A stretch of 64,000 bases of DNA from Candidatus Omnitrophota bacterium (GTDB lineage: Bacteria; Omnitrophota; JACPQZ01), in NCBI GenBank assembly GCA_016190205.1, contig JACPQZ010000045.1:62001-126000 (forward strand), given 5' to 3'. The notes below the pieces were generated by a model that saw only the letters and a program-made list of their open reading frames with translations, searched no databases and was not told the DNA's origin. A program made the position numbers and the translations under genes. Of the stretch, positions 26,006-33,950 are shown piece after piece (the first letter of the stretch is position 1; the number at the start of each line of letters is the position of its first letter).

Positions 26006-26012
26006 CAAGCCC

Positions 26013-26123
26013 ATGAATTTCAACCTTTTTCACTTCGACAACGAGCGCTTCCACACGATCATGACCGGGGTTGTCATCGGGCTCATGATTACACTAGCCT
26101 TCCACATTCTGGCTGCGATATAA
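26013..26123 (+). CDS. Small single-pass membrane protein, 36 residues
   Basis: Short ORF starting with MNFNLFHFDNERFHTIM and ending in a single hydrophobic helix, GVVIGLMITLAFHILAAI. There is no ribosome-binding site, but a promoter is positioned for leaderless translation. No family is recognised. Confidence 0.5.
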   Translation: MNFNLFHFDNERFHTIMTGVVIGLMITLAFHILAAI

Positions 26124-26148
26124 TCACACCAGCGTTTTCATACAAGGC

Positions 26149-26210
26149 TTGTCCCAAGTCCCATGTCCAAAATCGGTTGGGCCGTGACTTGGGACATGGA
26201 ACATGAGACT
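26149..26210. repeat. Inverted heptad-repeat element (GTCCCAA type)
   Basis: The left arm reads GTCCCAA, GTCCCAT, GTCCAAA. The right arm is the inverse kind, with GACTTGGGACATGGAAC and ATGAGAC. It can fold into a hairpin between the small membrane gene and the Minf_1886-type gene. Confidence 0.75.
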
Positions 26211-26218
26211 TACACCAG

Positions 26219-26623
26219 ATGAAACGAGACGACAGTCTCATACCAACTCTAGAAGGTATCGTTGAACACGATCCGCGCTTTAAGCTCGAGGGGTACCTTT
26301 TTGTCTTATCCGCGCTTCATTTCACACAGTCCAGGCTTCCAGTACGCAGGCACGTCACGGGAGGTGAACTCCTGGAGGGAATCCGGATCTACGCCCTCGA
26401 TCAATTTGGACCCCTGGCCCGGGTTGTACTGGAAAACTGGGGAATCTGTGAGACCCTCCACATGGGTCACATGGTATTTAAGCTAGTGGAACACAAGGTG
26501 CTTCACCGTACTAATCAAGACTCTCTCGAGGACTTCCGGACCGCCTATGATTTTAAAGAGGCCTTCGACGAAGGCTGGAAATCCACCTTGAAGACCAGCA
26601 CTCAAGACTTCCTTCCTAAATGA
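26219..26623 (+). CDS. Minf_1886 family protein
   Basis: This 134-residue protein has the pattern of a small family seen mainly in Planctomycetes, Verrucomicrobia and relatives: [35 protein letters not shown], and [20 protein letters not shown]. The function of the family is not known. It starts directly after a repeat element and overlaps dcd by 4 bp (ATGA), so the two are co-translated. Confidence 0.75.
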   Translation: MKRDDSLIPTLEGIVEHDPRFKLEGYLFVLSALHFTQSRLPVRRHVTGGELLEGIRIYALDQFGPLARVVLENWGICETLHMGHMVFKLVEHKVLHRTNQDSLEDFRTAYDFKEAFDEGWKSTLKTSTQDFLPK

Positions 26624-27174
26624 GCCTTAAATCAGATAGTTGGATTCGCGAGCTCGCCCTCACGCAACGCATGATTGAACCTTTTAGTGAGCACGAGAGC
26701 CGCCCGGGCATGCTTTCCTACGGACTTTCCAGCTACGGTTATGATATGAGGCTGGCGGATGAATTTGAAATCTATGACGGCGCACCAGAACTTTGCATTG
26801 ATCCCAAACAGTTTGCGGGCGGCCGCATGCGCAAGGTCCGCACAATGGTTCTGGAAATACCGCCGAATAGTTTTGCCCTCGGCCGCTCCTGGGAATATTT
26901 CCGCATCCCGCGGGAAGTCCTCACCCTGTGCCTCGGAAAGTCCTCCTACGCACGGTGCGGAATTATCGTCAACGTCACCCCCTTTGAGCCCGGATGGGAG
27001 GGCTACGCCACCCTCTCAATCGTGAATGCAACGCCCTCGCCCGCGCGCGTCTACTCGGGCGAAGGCATTGCACAGGTCATATTTTTGGAAGGCGACGCGC
27101 CCTGTCAATTGAGCTATGCCGAGCGCAAGGGGCGCTACCAGGCGACGCAGACCATTCAACATGTTAAAACATAG
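26620..27174 (+). CDS. dcd: dCTP deaminase
   Basis: Trimeric enzyme of 184 residues converting dCTP to dUTP, or to dUMP if bifunctional. Visible motifs include [14 protein letters not shown], the active-site region [23 protein letters not shown] and [14 protein letters not shown] and E residues in the expected SxxR and P-x-E-P-G-W-x-G settings are present. Length is normal. It feeds dTTP synthesis. Confidence 0.92.
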   Translation: MSLKSDSWIRELALTQRMIEPFSEHESRPGMLSYGLSSYGYDMRLADEFEIYDGAPELCIDPKQFAGGRMRKVRTMVLEIPPNSFALGRSWEYFRIPREVLTLCLGKSSYARCGIIVNVTPFEPGWEGYATLSIVNATPSPARVYSGEGIAQVIFLEGDAPCQLSYAERKGRYQATQTIQHVKT

Positions 27175-27178
27175 CGTC

Positions 27179-27206
27179 CGTGCTTCGTGCTTCGTGCTTC
27201 GTGCTT
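27179..27206 (+). repeat. Four exact CGTGCTT heptads
   Basis: Perfect 28-bp tandem repeat between dcd and TIGR04073 protein 2. The same heptad occurs in the elements at 5993 and 33484. Confidence 0.85.
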
Positions 27207-27228
27207 CGCAACAGAGAGGAGGAGAGTT

Positions 27229-27618
27229 ATGACCACCGGGAAAGGTGCCTGCCGTCTTGTTTTTGCACTAATTGTTTCCTTGCCCCTGTGCGCGGCACAT
27301 ATACCGCCGGCCAATGCGGGCGATGCCATGACCAAGCTGGGCCGTGGGGTCGCCAACATCGGGGGAAGCTGGTTGGAGCTGGTTCACCAAACTCAACATA
27401 CGTATGAACAGGACGGGGCGCTCGCGGGCGCCACGACCGGTGTCGTCAAAGGCGTCTTTATGACTGCCTATCGGGCCATCGTGGGCGTATACGAAACGGC
27501 CACGTTTCTCGTACCGGTGCCCCCCGACTACCAGCCCATTATCTATCCAGAATATGTCCCCCTCCGGACTGGCTATACCCAGCCTGAAGGCCGCGGACCG
27601 CAGCCGAGCGGTTACTAG
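27229..27618 (+). CDS. TIGR04073-type exported protein, paralogue 2
   Basis: This 129-residue protein starts at ATG 27229 after GAGGAGGAG. The signal peptide LVFALIVSLPLCAAHIPPANA is followed by the family pattern KLGRGVANIGGSWLELV, GVVKGVFMTAYRAIVGVYE, and FLVPVPPDYQPIIYPEYV. A Gly/Pro-rich tail of ~20 residues is extra. It heads a run of small genes leading to pilT. Heptads lie in its leader. Confidence 0.8.
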   Translation: MTTGKGACRLVFALIVSLPLCAAHIPPANAGDAMTKLGRGVANIGGSWLELVHQTQHTYEQDGALAGATTGVVKGVFMTAYRAIVGVYETATFLVPVPPDYQPIIYPEYVPLRTGYTQPEGRGPQPSGY

Positions 27619-27621
27619 CCT

Positions 27622-27825
27622 ATGTCCCTTTTCACCCAGAGAAAAGAAGAGCGGCGCCAGCCCATACTCTGCCCGAAATGCAGCACCCAGATGATCTGCA
27701 TGAACCTATACGATAGAAAAGAGAACACGACCTTTGTATGGTACGTCTGCCCGCGCCGGGAAGGGGAGACAGGATGCGGTTACCTTGAAGCCGTCAAGCT
27801 GCAGGAATACCGTCCGCCCGCATGA
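27622..27825 (+). CDS. Small zinc-ribbon-like protein
   Basis: This 67-residue protein has two Cys pairs, ILCPKCSTQMIC and WYVCPRREGETGCGY, suggesting a zinc ribbon. The start ATG is three bases after the previous stop, and a 4-bp overlap follows. The role is unknown; nucleic-acid or protein binding is possible. Confidence 0.6.
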   Translation: MSLFTQRKEERRQPILCPKCSTQMICMNLYDRKENTTFVWYVCPRREGETGCGYLEAVKLQEYRPPA

Positions 27826-28247
27826 ATTCCATCCGGAATAGGGCGGTATTTCTTTTTCTAATTTTCACCCTGACAGGCTGTGGCGCGAGGTTCGAGGTAG
27901 TCCAGCTGGAGAAGGCCGCGCGGGGGCCGCGGCCGCTCTCCTCGGACATCCAGGTTATGGCAGGGGAGCCGGAGCAGACCTTCACCGAGATTGCCCTCTT
28001 GGAAGTCAAAAAGCGCGGGTGGATCCCGTTTCTGCCGCCGCCCAGCTACGCACTGCACTCCCTTTTGAAAAGAAAGGCCGCCGAACTCGGCGCAGATGCC
28101 GTCATCCGGGTGGAATACGAACAGGATAATCTCAAGAGTACTACCACCGCGGTTGGGACAGCCGTTCATTTCGGTGCAGGCGAAGAGCCAGCGTCCAGTG
28201 ACCTCATGACCCCCCAGCCAACCGAGGCAGGTGAGACAGATGGTTAA
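27822..28247 (+). CDS. Small lipoprotein, function unknown
   Basis: This 141-residue protein has signal VFLFLIFTLTGC, with the lipidated Cys at residue 20. The mature part has SDIQVMAGEPEQTFTEIALLEVKKRG and LLKRKAAELGADAVIRVEYEQ, a pattern like YbjQ-type heavy-metal/unknown domains found in other lipoproteins. That family link is tentative. It overlaps the preceding gene by 4 bp and the next by 8 bp. Confidence 0.6.
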   Translation: MNSIRNRAVFLFLIFTLTGCGARFEVVQLEKAARGPRPLSSDIQVMAGEPEQTFTEIALLEVKKRGWIPFLPPPSYALHSLLKRKAAELGADAVIRVEYEQDNLKSTTTAVGTAVHFGAGEEPASSDLMTPQPTEAGETDG

Positions 28248-28434
28248 GTGGGAATATAAAGTCGTTAAGTGTTCGGGGACGCTCGCGCTGGGCGGGGAGT
28301 TCGTGCTGGCTGTGGAACGCGAACTCAACAAGCACGGCTCCGAAGGCTGGGAAATGCATGACATGAAGGTGCAGGATTCAAAGGACCCCGGGGGCAAATA
28401 CGCCCTTCTGATTTTGAAACGCATGTCCAAATAG
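28240..28434 (+). CDS. DUF4177-like small protein
   Basis: This 64-residue product begins VKWEYKVVKC and contains LNKHGSEGWEMHDM, the beta-strand and Gly-Trp-Glu pattern of DUF4177-type small proteins. GTG 28231 is an alternative start. No function is known. It lies 12 bases before pilT. Confidence 0.6.
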   Translation: MVKWEYKVVKCSGTLALGGEFVLAVERELNKHGSEGWEMHDMKVQDSKDPGGKYALLILKRMSK

Positions 28435-28446
28435 CGAGATTCGTCC

Positions 28447-29499
28447 ATGACCGAACTTAAAATTCATGCCCTGTTGGAAGAAGTCAAAAAGAAAGACGCC
28501 TCGGATCTCCACCTGGCCGCAGGCCTGCCGCCGATGCTCCGGATCTACGGGAAATTAAAGCCGCTGGGTGACGCCATCCTGACGAGCGATGACATCCGCA
28601 GACTCACGAGCGAAGTCCTGACCCCCGAACAGAAAAAAGAGCTGGAGGAGATGCACGAAATCGACGTTTGCGTGGAGGTTGCCGGCGTGGCGCGCTTTCG
28701 ACTCAATTCCTTCTACGAGCGAAACGGGACCGGCACGGTCATGCGCCTCATCCCCTTCGAAATCCGCACGCTTTCCGACCTTGGGCTCCCGGCCGTGGTC
28801 GGAGAATTGAGCGAAACGGAGCGGGGCTTCATCATCGTTACGGGACCGACTGGGAGCGGCAAATCGACTACGCTGGCCGCCCTGGTGGACAAGATCAATT
28901 CCGAAAGGGAAGGCCACATCATCACGATCGAAGACCCGATCGAATATGTCCACAAGCATAAAAAATGCATCGTCCAGCAAAGGCAGGTAGGTCCTCATAC
29001 CCACTCCTTCGCCATGGCCTTAAGAAGCGCCCTGCGTGAAGATCCGGATGTGATCCTTGTGGGGGAGTGCCGGGACCTGGAGACCATGCAGATGGCCGTA
29101 ACCGCAGCGGAGACCGGACACCTGGTGTTTACGACACTCCATACCGGCGGCGCCGTCCAGACCATCGACCGGATTATCGACATCTTCCCGCCGCACCAAC
29201 AGGCCCAGGTGCGGACACAGCTCTCCGAGGCCCTGGTGGCGGTGATCTCCCAAATCCTCATCCCGCGTATGGATGGAAAAGGCCTGGTGGCCGCCTGCGA
29301 AATCCTGCGCACGAACGCCGCCGTCCGGAACTTGATCCGCGAAGGCAAGACTTACCAGATTGTTTCCGCCATTCAAGCAGGCGGGACGGAGGGCATGCAG
29401 ACCCTGGAGGCGGCGTTAACCAAACTGCAGCGCGAGGGAAGGATCACTCCCGATGAAGTGCGCAAGCACATTACCCCCGCGCGAATTTCTAAGCCGTAG
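28447..29499 (+). CDS. pilT: Type IV pilus retraction ATPase PilT
   Basis: Hexameric secretion ATPase of 350 residues that depolymerises type IV pili. DASDLHLAAGLPPMLR at the N-terminus, Walker A GPTGSGKSTT near 136, the Asp box ITIEDPIEYVH, Walker B ILVGECRDLETM and the His box TLHTGGAVQTIDRI are all present. The AVRNLIREGKTYQ segment matches the AIRNLIRE motif needed for retraction. Walker B has Cys where PilT often has Met. The next gene encodes a PilZ protein, which suggests c-di-GMP input to pili. Confidence 0.93.
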   Translation: MTELKIHALLEEVKKKDASDLHLAAGLPPMLRIYGKLKPLGDAILTSDDIRRLTSEVLTPEQKKELEEMHEIDVCVEVAGVARFRLNSFYERNGTGTVMRLIPFEIRTLSDLGLPAVVGELSETERGFIIVTGPTGSGKSTTLAALVDKINSEREGHIITIEDPIEYVHKHKKCIVQQRQVGPHTHSFAMALRSALREDPDVILVGECRDLETMQMAVTAAETGHLVFTTLHTGGAVQTIDRIIDIFPPHQQAQVRTQLSEALVAVISQILIPRMDGKGLVAACEILRTNAAVRNLIREGKTYQIVSAIQAGGTEGMQTLEAALTKLQREGRITPDEVRKHITPARISKP

Positions 29500-29508
29500 G
29501 GTGAGGGC

Positions 29509-30771
29509 ATGTTGACCAATATCCTGCTGACCACCATCTGTCTCTTCCTACTGCTCATCTTCTGGACATATCGCCAGGATGAAAAGCGGAAAATGCGGGC
29601 GCGGCAGCCCACCGGCCAGGTGGATTCGGTATGGGATGGGGCCGAACGACGCCGGCACGCGCGCCTGAAGACGAACCTCGCCATCGCCTACCGGGTGGAC
29701 GGCGAGGGGCCTGCGCCGATTCAAAAATCACGCACCAAAAATATCTCCAAGGGCGGCCTATGTCTCGTCATGAGCGAGAAACTGACCCGCGATACCCGCA
29801 TCAAACTGGACATCGAAATCCCCGGCGGGGGCCAGCCTTACCAGGCGCTGGGCCTCGTGCGCCGCTGCAGGGAACGAGAATCCCAGGACGGCAAACGGCT
29901 TTTTGAAATCGGTATTCGCTTCCTCGACCTGGCGGAGGACGACTGGAAAAAAATCTTAGGTCACGTCCTGAAAAGCGCGCCGGACACTTCCCAGAAACTG
30001 GCCGTTTTTTTGGCGGCACTCATTTTAAGCGGTTTTTTTCTGGAGCCGGTGAGCGCCGAATATCTTCAGGGGGGTGTGGGCGGACAGCAAGGCGTTAGCC
30101 GCACGAGAAGGGAGCGGCTTGCGCGGCGGGCCCAGCGCGAGAGCCAGGAAAAAAGCCTCGAAGAAGGTCTGCAACGAGAACTGGAGGAATACTCCCGCCA
30201 GCGAGAGGAACGGGAAAGACGCATCAAAGAGGCGGGTTGGTTTGAGCAGGCGGAGGCGCACTTCGCCCGGCAGGATTTTGACCAGGCATACAAACTGTAC
30301 ACCCTGCTTCAGACACCCACAGTCGACCGTGTCCTTAAGGAACGGGCTCTGGAACGCATCCAGGAACTCAAGGAAAACTCCGCCTTCCAAACCATCATCC
30401 AGGAAGAGCGCAAGCAAAAGGCCATTGAGGACTTGTCCTCTGAAGACCGAGTCATCCGCCTGAATGCATTAAAACAGCTGGGCGAACTGGGCGATACCCA
30501 ATCCGCAGAAGTCCTGGTAGCCACGTTGACCGACCCCGATCCTTTCGTGCGCCGAGTAGCCGCCTGGGCCTTGGGCCGGATCGGTGACCCCTCGGGCGTG
30601 CCTCCCTTGATCAGCGCCCTCCATGACGAACACGAATGGATTCGCCAGGAGGCCCATGGGGCGCTCGTCCAAATTACAGGCCGCGATCTGGGCGCCGAGC
30701 CTCAAGCCTGGGTGGAGTGGTGGCGTTCTTTTGATGCAAGTCGCCCGGCCGGTGATACCCAGGGCTCCTGA
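29509..30771 (+). CDS. Membrane PilZ protein with HEAT-repeat C-terminus
   Basis: This 420-residue protein has an N-terminal helix (~4-20), a PilZ domain (~45-155) with ERRRHARLK and NISKGGLCL, a second helix (AVFLAALILSGFFL, ~165-180), a charged coiled coil (~195-245), and HEAT-type repeats (~300-400: LNALKQLGELGDTQSAEVLV, VRRVAAWALGRIGDPSG). If both helices cross, the PilZ part is cytoplasmic and the HEAT part is outside. Placement next to pilT suggests a pilus-linked c-di-GMP sensor. The stop overlaps meaB (TGATG). Confidence 0.75.
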   Translation: MLTNILLTTICLFLLLIFWTYRQDEKRKMRARQPTGQVDSVWDGAERRRHARLKTNLAIAYRVDGEGPAPIQKSRTKNISKGGLCLVMSEKLTRDTRIKLDIEIPGGGQPYQALGLVRRCRERESQDGKRLFEIGIRFLDLAEDDWKKILGHVLKSAPDTSQKLAVFLAALILSGFFLEPVSAEYLQGGVGGQQGVSRTRRERLARRAQRESQEKSLEEGLQRELEEYSRQREERERRIKEAGWFEQAEAHFARQDFDQAYKLYTLLQTPTVDRVLKERALERIQELKENSAFQTIIQEERKQKAIEDLSSEDRVIRLNALKQLGELGDTQSAEVLVATLTDPDPFVRRVAAWALGRIGDPSGVPPLISALHDEHEWIRQEAHGALVQITGRDLGAEPQAWVEWWRSFDASRPAGDTQGS

Positions 30772-31502
30772 TGAGTCTTGCCCTGCCGCTTACACACCTT
30801 AAAGCAGGTAAACGCAATCTCGCCCGCCTCATCACCTACCTGGAAAACGGGCAAGCCCCTCGCACCATCTTGTCCGCGCTGGACGCGGCCCGAAAGAAAA
30901 GCCTTCTCATCGGGATCACGGGTGCGGCCGGCGCCGGGAAAAGCACGCTTTCAGCCCACCTCATTCAGCACTTAAGAAGACCTCGGCAAAAAATCGCATT
31001 TATCGGCTGTGACCCTTCCAGTCCTTATTCGGGCGGCGCCTTTCTGGGTGACCGCGTCCGTTTGGGCGCGCTGCGGGATGAGAACCTGTTCGTGCGCAGC
31101 ATGGCCACCCGAGGCGCTCCGGGAGGGATCGCCCGCGCCACCCCGGCCGCTTGCGGGGCCCTTGCCCTGGCGGGATATAACCCCATCATCATAGAGTCCG
31201 TAGGCGCCGGGCAGCTGGACGTGGCGATCAAGCGCTGGGTGGATTTGGCCGTGGTCGTCCTGGCCCCTGATCACGCGGATTCCATTCAGCTCGCCAAGGC
31301 GGGTCTTTTGGAGATCGCTGACCTTTTCGTTCTAAACAAGATGGATCATCCTCACTCCCGTCGGGCCGAGCAGAACCTCAAGTCCCACCTCTCCCTAAAC
31401 CGCAACACGATCGAGATCCCGGTGTTTCGAACAGTCGCGACGCGCGGCTCGGGGGTGCGCGAACTCGCCCGGTGGATTCAAGACAGGTTCGACTCACAAT
31501 GA
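30771..31502 (+). CDS. Methylmalonyl-CoA mutase-associated GTPase MeaB-like
   Basis: G3E-type GTPase that protects or loads B12 on the mutase. The P-loop GITGAAGAGKST lies near residue 48, then IGCDPSSPYSGGAFLGDRVR, ATRGAPGGIA and NKMDHP (G4). At 243 residues it is short; typical MeaB is ~310-330 and has a C-terminal dimerisation arm that is absent here. The switch region reads ESVGAGQLD where most have ETVGVGQSE. The two mutase subunits follow directly. Confidence 0.85.
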   Translation: MSLALPLTHLKAGKRNLARLITYLENGQAPRTILSALDAARKKSLLIGITGAAGAGKSTLSAHLIQHLRRPRQKIAFIGCDPSSPYSGGAFLGDRVRLGALRDENLFVRSMATRGAPGGIARATPAACGALALAGYNPIIIESVGAGQLDVAIKRWVDLAVVVLAPDHADSIQLAKAGLLEIADLFVLNKMDHPHSRRAEQNLKSHLSLNRNTIEIPVFRTVATRGSGVRELARWIQDRFDSQ

Positions 31503-31509
31503 GCGGGCA

Positions 31510-33066
31510 ATGAAAAAGAGGATCTACACCGCTCGCGACATTCGGGGTCTCAAGCCCAGGCGGGATCTCGGGGTTCCAGGCACGTTTCCGTACACACGCG
31601 CGATCCGCGCGGACCTTTACGAAAACCGGTTTTGGACCATGCGCCTTTTTTCGGGCTTTGGCCTCCCGGATGAGACGAACCGGCGTTTTCACTACCTGCT
31701 CAAACAGGGAGAAACGGGCCTCTCCGTCGCTTTTGATCTTCCCACGCTCCTGGGTTATGACTCCGACGACCCGCAGGCGGAAGGGGAGGTGGGCCGCTGC
31801 GGGGTGGCGATTGATTCTTTAGAGGACATGGAGCTTCTATTTTCCAAGATCCACCTGGATCAGGTCTCGACCTCCATGACTATCAACGGCCCCGCGGCCA
31901 TCCTCTATGCCATGTATCTGGCCTGCGCCAAAAAAAAGGGGGTACCCTGGTCCAAGATACGGGGCACCCTCCAAAACGATTGTCTTAAAGAATACATCGC
32001 CCAGAATACGTGGACGTTTCCGCCCGTCCCGGCGCTCCGGCTCATTACGGATATCTTCGCCTTTTCCGCCCGGCATGTTCCCAAGTTTAATACGATCTCG
32101 ATTTCCGGGTATCATATCCGCGAGGCGGGGGCCACGGCGGCACAGGAGCTTGGCTTCACGCTGGCCAACGGGTTTACCTATGTCGAGGCCGGCATCCGGG
32201 CAGGACTGGCTGTAGATGCCTTTGCCCCAAGGCTTTCGTTTTTTTTCAACTCCCATCTCAATTTCTTCGAGGAGATCGCCAAGTACCGCGCCGCAAGGAA
32301 GCTGTGGGCGCAAACAATGAAAAGACGATTCAAAGCGCGCGAGGAGCAGTCACTCAAGCTCAGGTTTCATACCCAGACAGCAGGCTGCACCCTCACGCGC
32401 CAACAGCCTTACAACAATATCGTCCGGACCGCCTACCAGGCCCTGGCGGCTGTGCTAGGCGGGACGCAATCTCTGCACACCAACTCCCTCGATGAAACCT
32501 TCAGCCTCCCGTCAGACGAGACGGCCAAGCTCGCCCTCCGGACCCAGCAGATCCTGGCTCACGAAACAGGCGTGACCCAGGTCGTAGACCCGCTCGGGGG
32601 ATCCTATTACGTCGAGGCACTCACCGCAGGGCTTGAGCACCAGGCCCGCGAGATCCTCAACGAAATCCGCCGTGAGGGAGGGGTTCTCGCCTGCATAGAG
32701 TCAGGCTGGTTCCAGCGCGAAATCGCCCGCTCTGCCTACGCGGAGCAAATGGCCATCGAGAGGCGCGAGAAGATCGTGGTGGGCGTGAACGCATACGCGG
32801 AGCCCGACGAGAAATCCGCACTCCATATTCTTGAGGTTAGCCCGGCGATCGAACAAAAGCAGTGCCGCCGGCTTAAGGGGCTCAAAAAGAAGCGCTCGGC
32901 GCGCAGGGTTCAGAGGGCACTGGACAGGCTTCAAGAGCGAGCCGAGTCCCAGCAGAATTTGATGCCGTCGCTCGTAGAGGCCGCTTTATCCAACGCAACC
33001 CTGGGAGAGATGACGAGGACCCTGAAGGGAGTATTCGGCGAATATGAGCCTCCGACTGTCCTATAG
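31510..33066 (+). CDS. Methylmalonyl-CoA mutase, large (substrate-binding) subunit
   Basis: TIM-barrel subunit of 518 residues without B12 domain, which is encoded next door. Motifs include YTRAIRADLY, GLSVAFDLPTLLGYDSD, VSTSMTINGPAAILYAMYL, RFHTQTAGCTLTRQQPYNN and GGTQSLHTNSLDE. It interconverts succinyl-CoA and methylmalonyl-CoA. Homologous acyl-CoA mutases (ethylmalonyl-, isobutyryl-CoA) are not fully excluded, but the adjacent MeaB and B12 subunit fit methylmalonyl-CoA. It overlaps the small subunit by 23 bp. Confidence 0.88.
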   Translation: MKKRIYTARDIRGLKPRRDLGVPGTFPYTRAIRADLYENRFWTMRLFSGFGLPDETNRRFHYLLKQGETGLSVAFDLPTLLGYDSDDPQAEGEVGRCGVAIDSLEDMELLFSKIHLDQVSTSMTINGPAAILYAMYLACAKKKGVPWSKIRGTLQNDCLKEYIAQNTWTFPPVPALRLITDIFAFSARHVPKFNTISISGYHIREAGATAAQELGFTLANGFTYVEAGIRAGLAVDAFAPRLSFFFNSHLNFFEEIAKYRAARKLWAQTMKRRFKAREEQSLKLRFHTQTAGCTLTRQQPYNNIVRTAYQALAAVLGGTQSLHTNSLDETFSLPSDETAKLALRTQQILAHETGVTQVVDPLGGSYYVEALTAGLEHQAREILNEIRREGGVLACIESGWFQREIARSAYAEQMAIERREKIVVGVNAYAEPDEKSALHILEVSPAIEQKQCRRLKGLKKKRSARRVQRALDRLQERAESQQNLMPSLVEAALSNATLGEMTRTLKGVFGEYEPPTVL

Positions 33067-33472
33067 CAAGAAACGCAGGATTCCTCCCCGCATTCTCGTG
33101 GCCAAGCTGGGACTCGACGGGCACGACAGGGGCATTAAGATCATCGCCCATGCCCTGCGCGACGCAGGGTATGAAGTGATCTATACGGGTCTGTTCCAGA
33201 CCCCCGAAGTCGTGGCCCAGGCCGCCGTCGAAGAGGATGTCCGTATCGTGGCCGTCAGCATCCTTTCAGGGGCCCATAAGGTTCTGCTGCCCAAGGTGGT
33301 AAAACTCCTGAAGAAGAAGGGGGCGCGGGACGTCCAGGTCATCGGGGGCGGAATCATATCTGCCAAAGACGCGGAGCGGCTAAAAAAGCAGGGGATTGCG
33401 CGCGTCTTCGGGCCGGGGACTCCCGTCCAAGAAATCATCTCGTTTCTGGACCGGGAACTGGAACGCTCATGA
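33044..33472 (+). CDS. Methylmalonyl-CoA mutase, small B12-binding subunit
   Basis: Cobalamin-binding Rossmann domain of 142 residues. The base-off motif KLGLDGHDRGIKI supplies the cobalt-ligating His, and SILSGAH and VIGGGIISAKDAE complete the B12 site. Splitting the mutase in this way is common in archaea and thermophilic bacteria. It is followed by a heptad-repeat element. Confidence 0.92.
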   Translation: MSLRLSYSKKRRIPPRILVAKLGLDGHDRGIKIIAHALRDAGYEVIYTGLFQTPEVVAQAAVEEDVRIVAVSILSGAHKVLLPKVVKLLKKKGARDVQVIGGGIISAKDAERLKKQGIARVFGPGTPVQEIISFLDRELERS

Positions 33473-33483
33473 TAGATCCAAAC

Positions 33484-33525
33484 CGTGCTTCGTGCTTCGT
33501 GCCTCGTGCTTCGTGGATCGTTCGT
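33484..33525 (+). repeat. Six CGTGCTT-type heptads upstream of the JAMM gene
   Basis: CGTGCTT, CGTGCTT, CGTGCCT, CGTGCTT, CGTGGAT, CGTTCGT run up to two bases before ATG 33528. The start codon has no separate ribosome-binding site, so the repeat occupies the place of the leader. Confidence 0.8.
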
Positions 33526-33527
33526 AA

Positions 33528-33950
33528 ATGATCGTCCTAACCCAAGAGCAAAAGACGGCCATCGAACGTGAGGCACGGCAGCACTATCCGAATGAGTGCT
33601 GCGGTATACTCGCTGGGCACATTCAGGGACGAGACAAATGTATACAGGACATTTACCCTGTCAGTAATATCAATCAGGAGCGCTCCGTAGATCGTTATAA
33701 CATCGATCCAAAGGAATTTCTCGCGGTCTCCAAAAGGATAGAATCCCTGGGCCAGTCGCTCGTCGGAATCTACCATTCCCACCCGGACCATCCCGACCGG
33801 CCTTCGGAATTCGACCGGGGGCACGCATGGGAAGTGTACTCCTACATCATCGTCGGAATTGAGCAGGGAAAAAAAGTCTCCATGCGCTCTTTCGCCCTAG
33901 ACCCAAACAGGCAGTTTCAAGAAGAAGAGATCAAGATCGTCAAGCCATGA
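33528..33950 (+). CDS. JAMM/Mov34-type metallopeptidase (M67)
   Basis: This 140-residue protein has the JAMM zinc site: E23 in YPNECCGILAG and H83-S-H85-P with D96 in HSHPDHPDRPSEFD. Small bacterial members cleave isopeptide or C-terminal extensions, for example from ubiquitin-like sulfur carriers, or have Mec+-like roles. No ThiS/MoaD-like gene is adjacent. It overlaps the next gene by 4 bp. Confidence 0.88.
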   Translation: MIVLTQEQKTAIEREARQHYPNECCGILAGHIQGRDKCIQDIYPVSNINQERSVDRYNIDPKEFLAVSKRIESLGQSLVGIYHSHPDHPDRPSEFDRGHAWEVYSYIIVGIEQGKKVSMRSFALDPNRQFQEEEIKIVKP

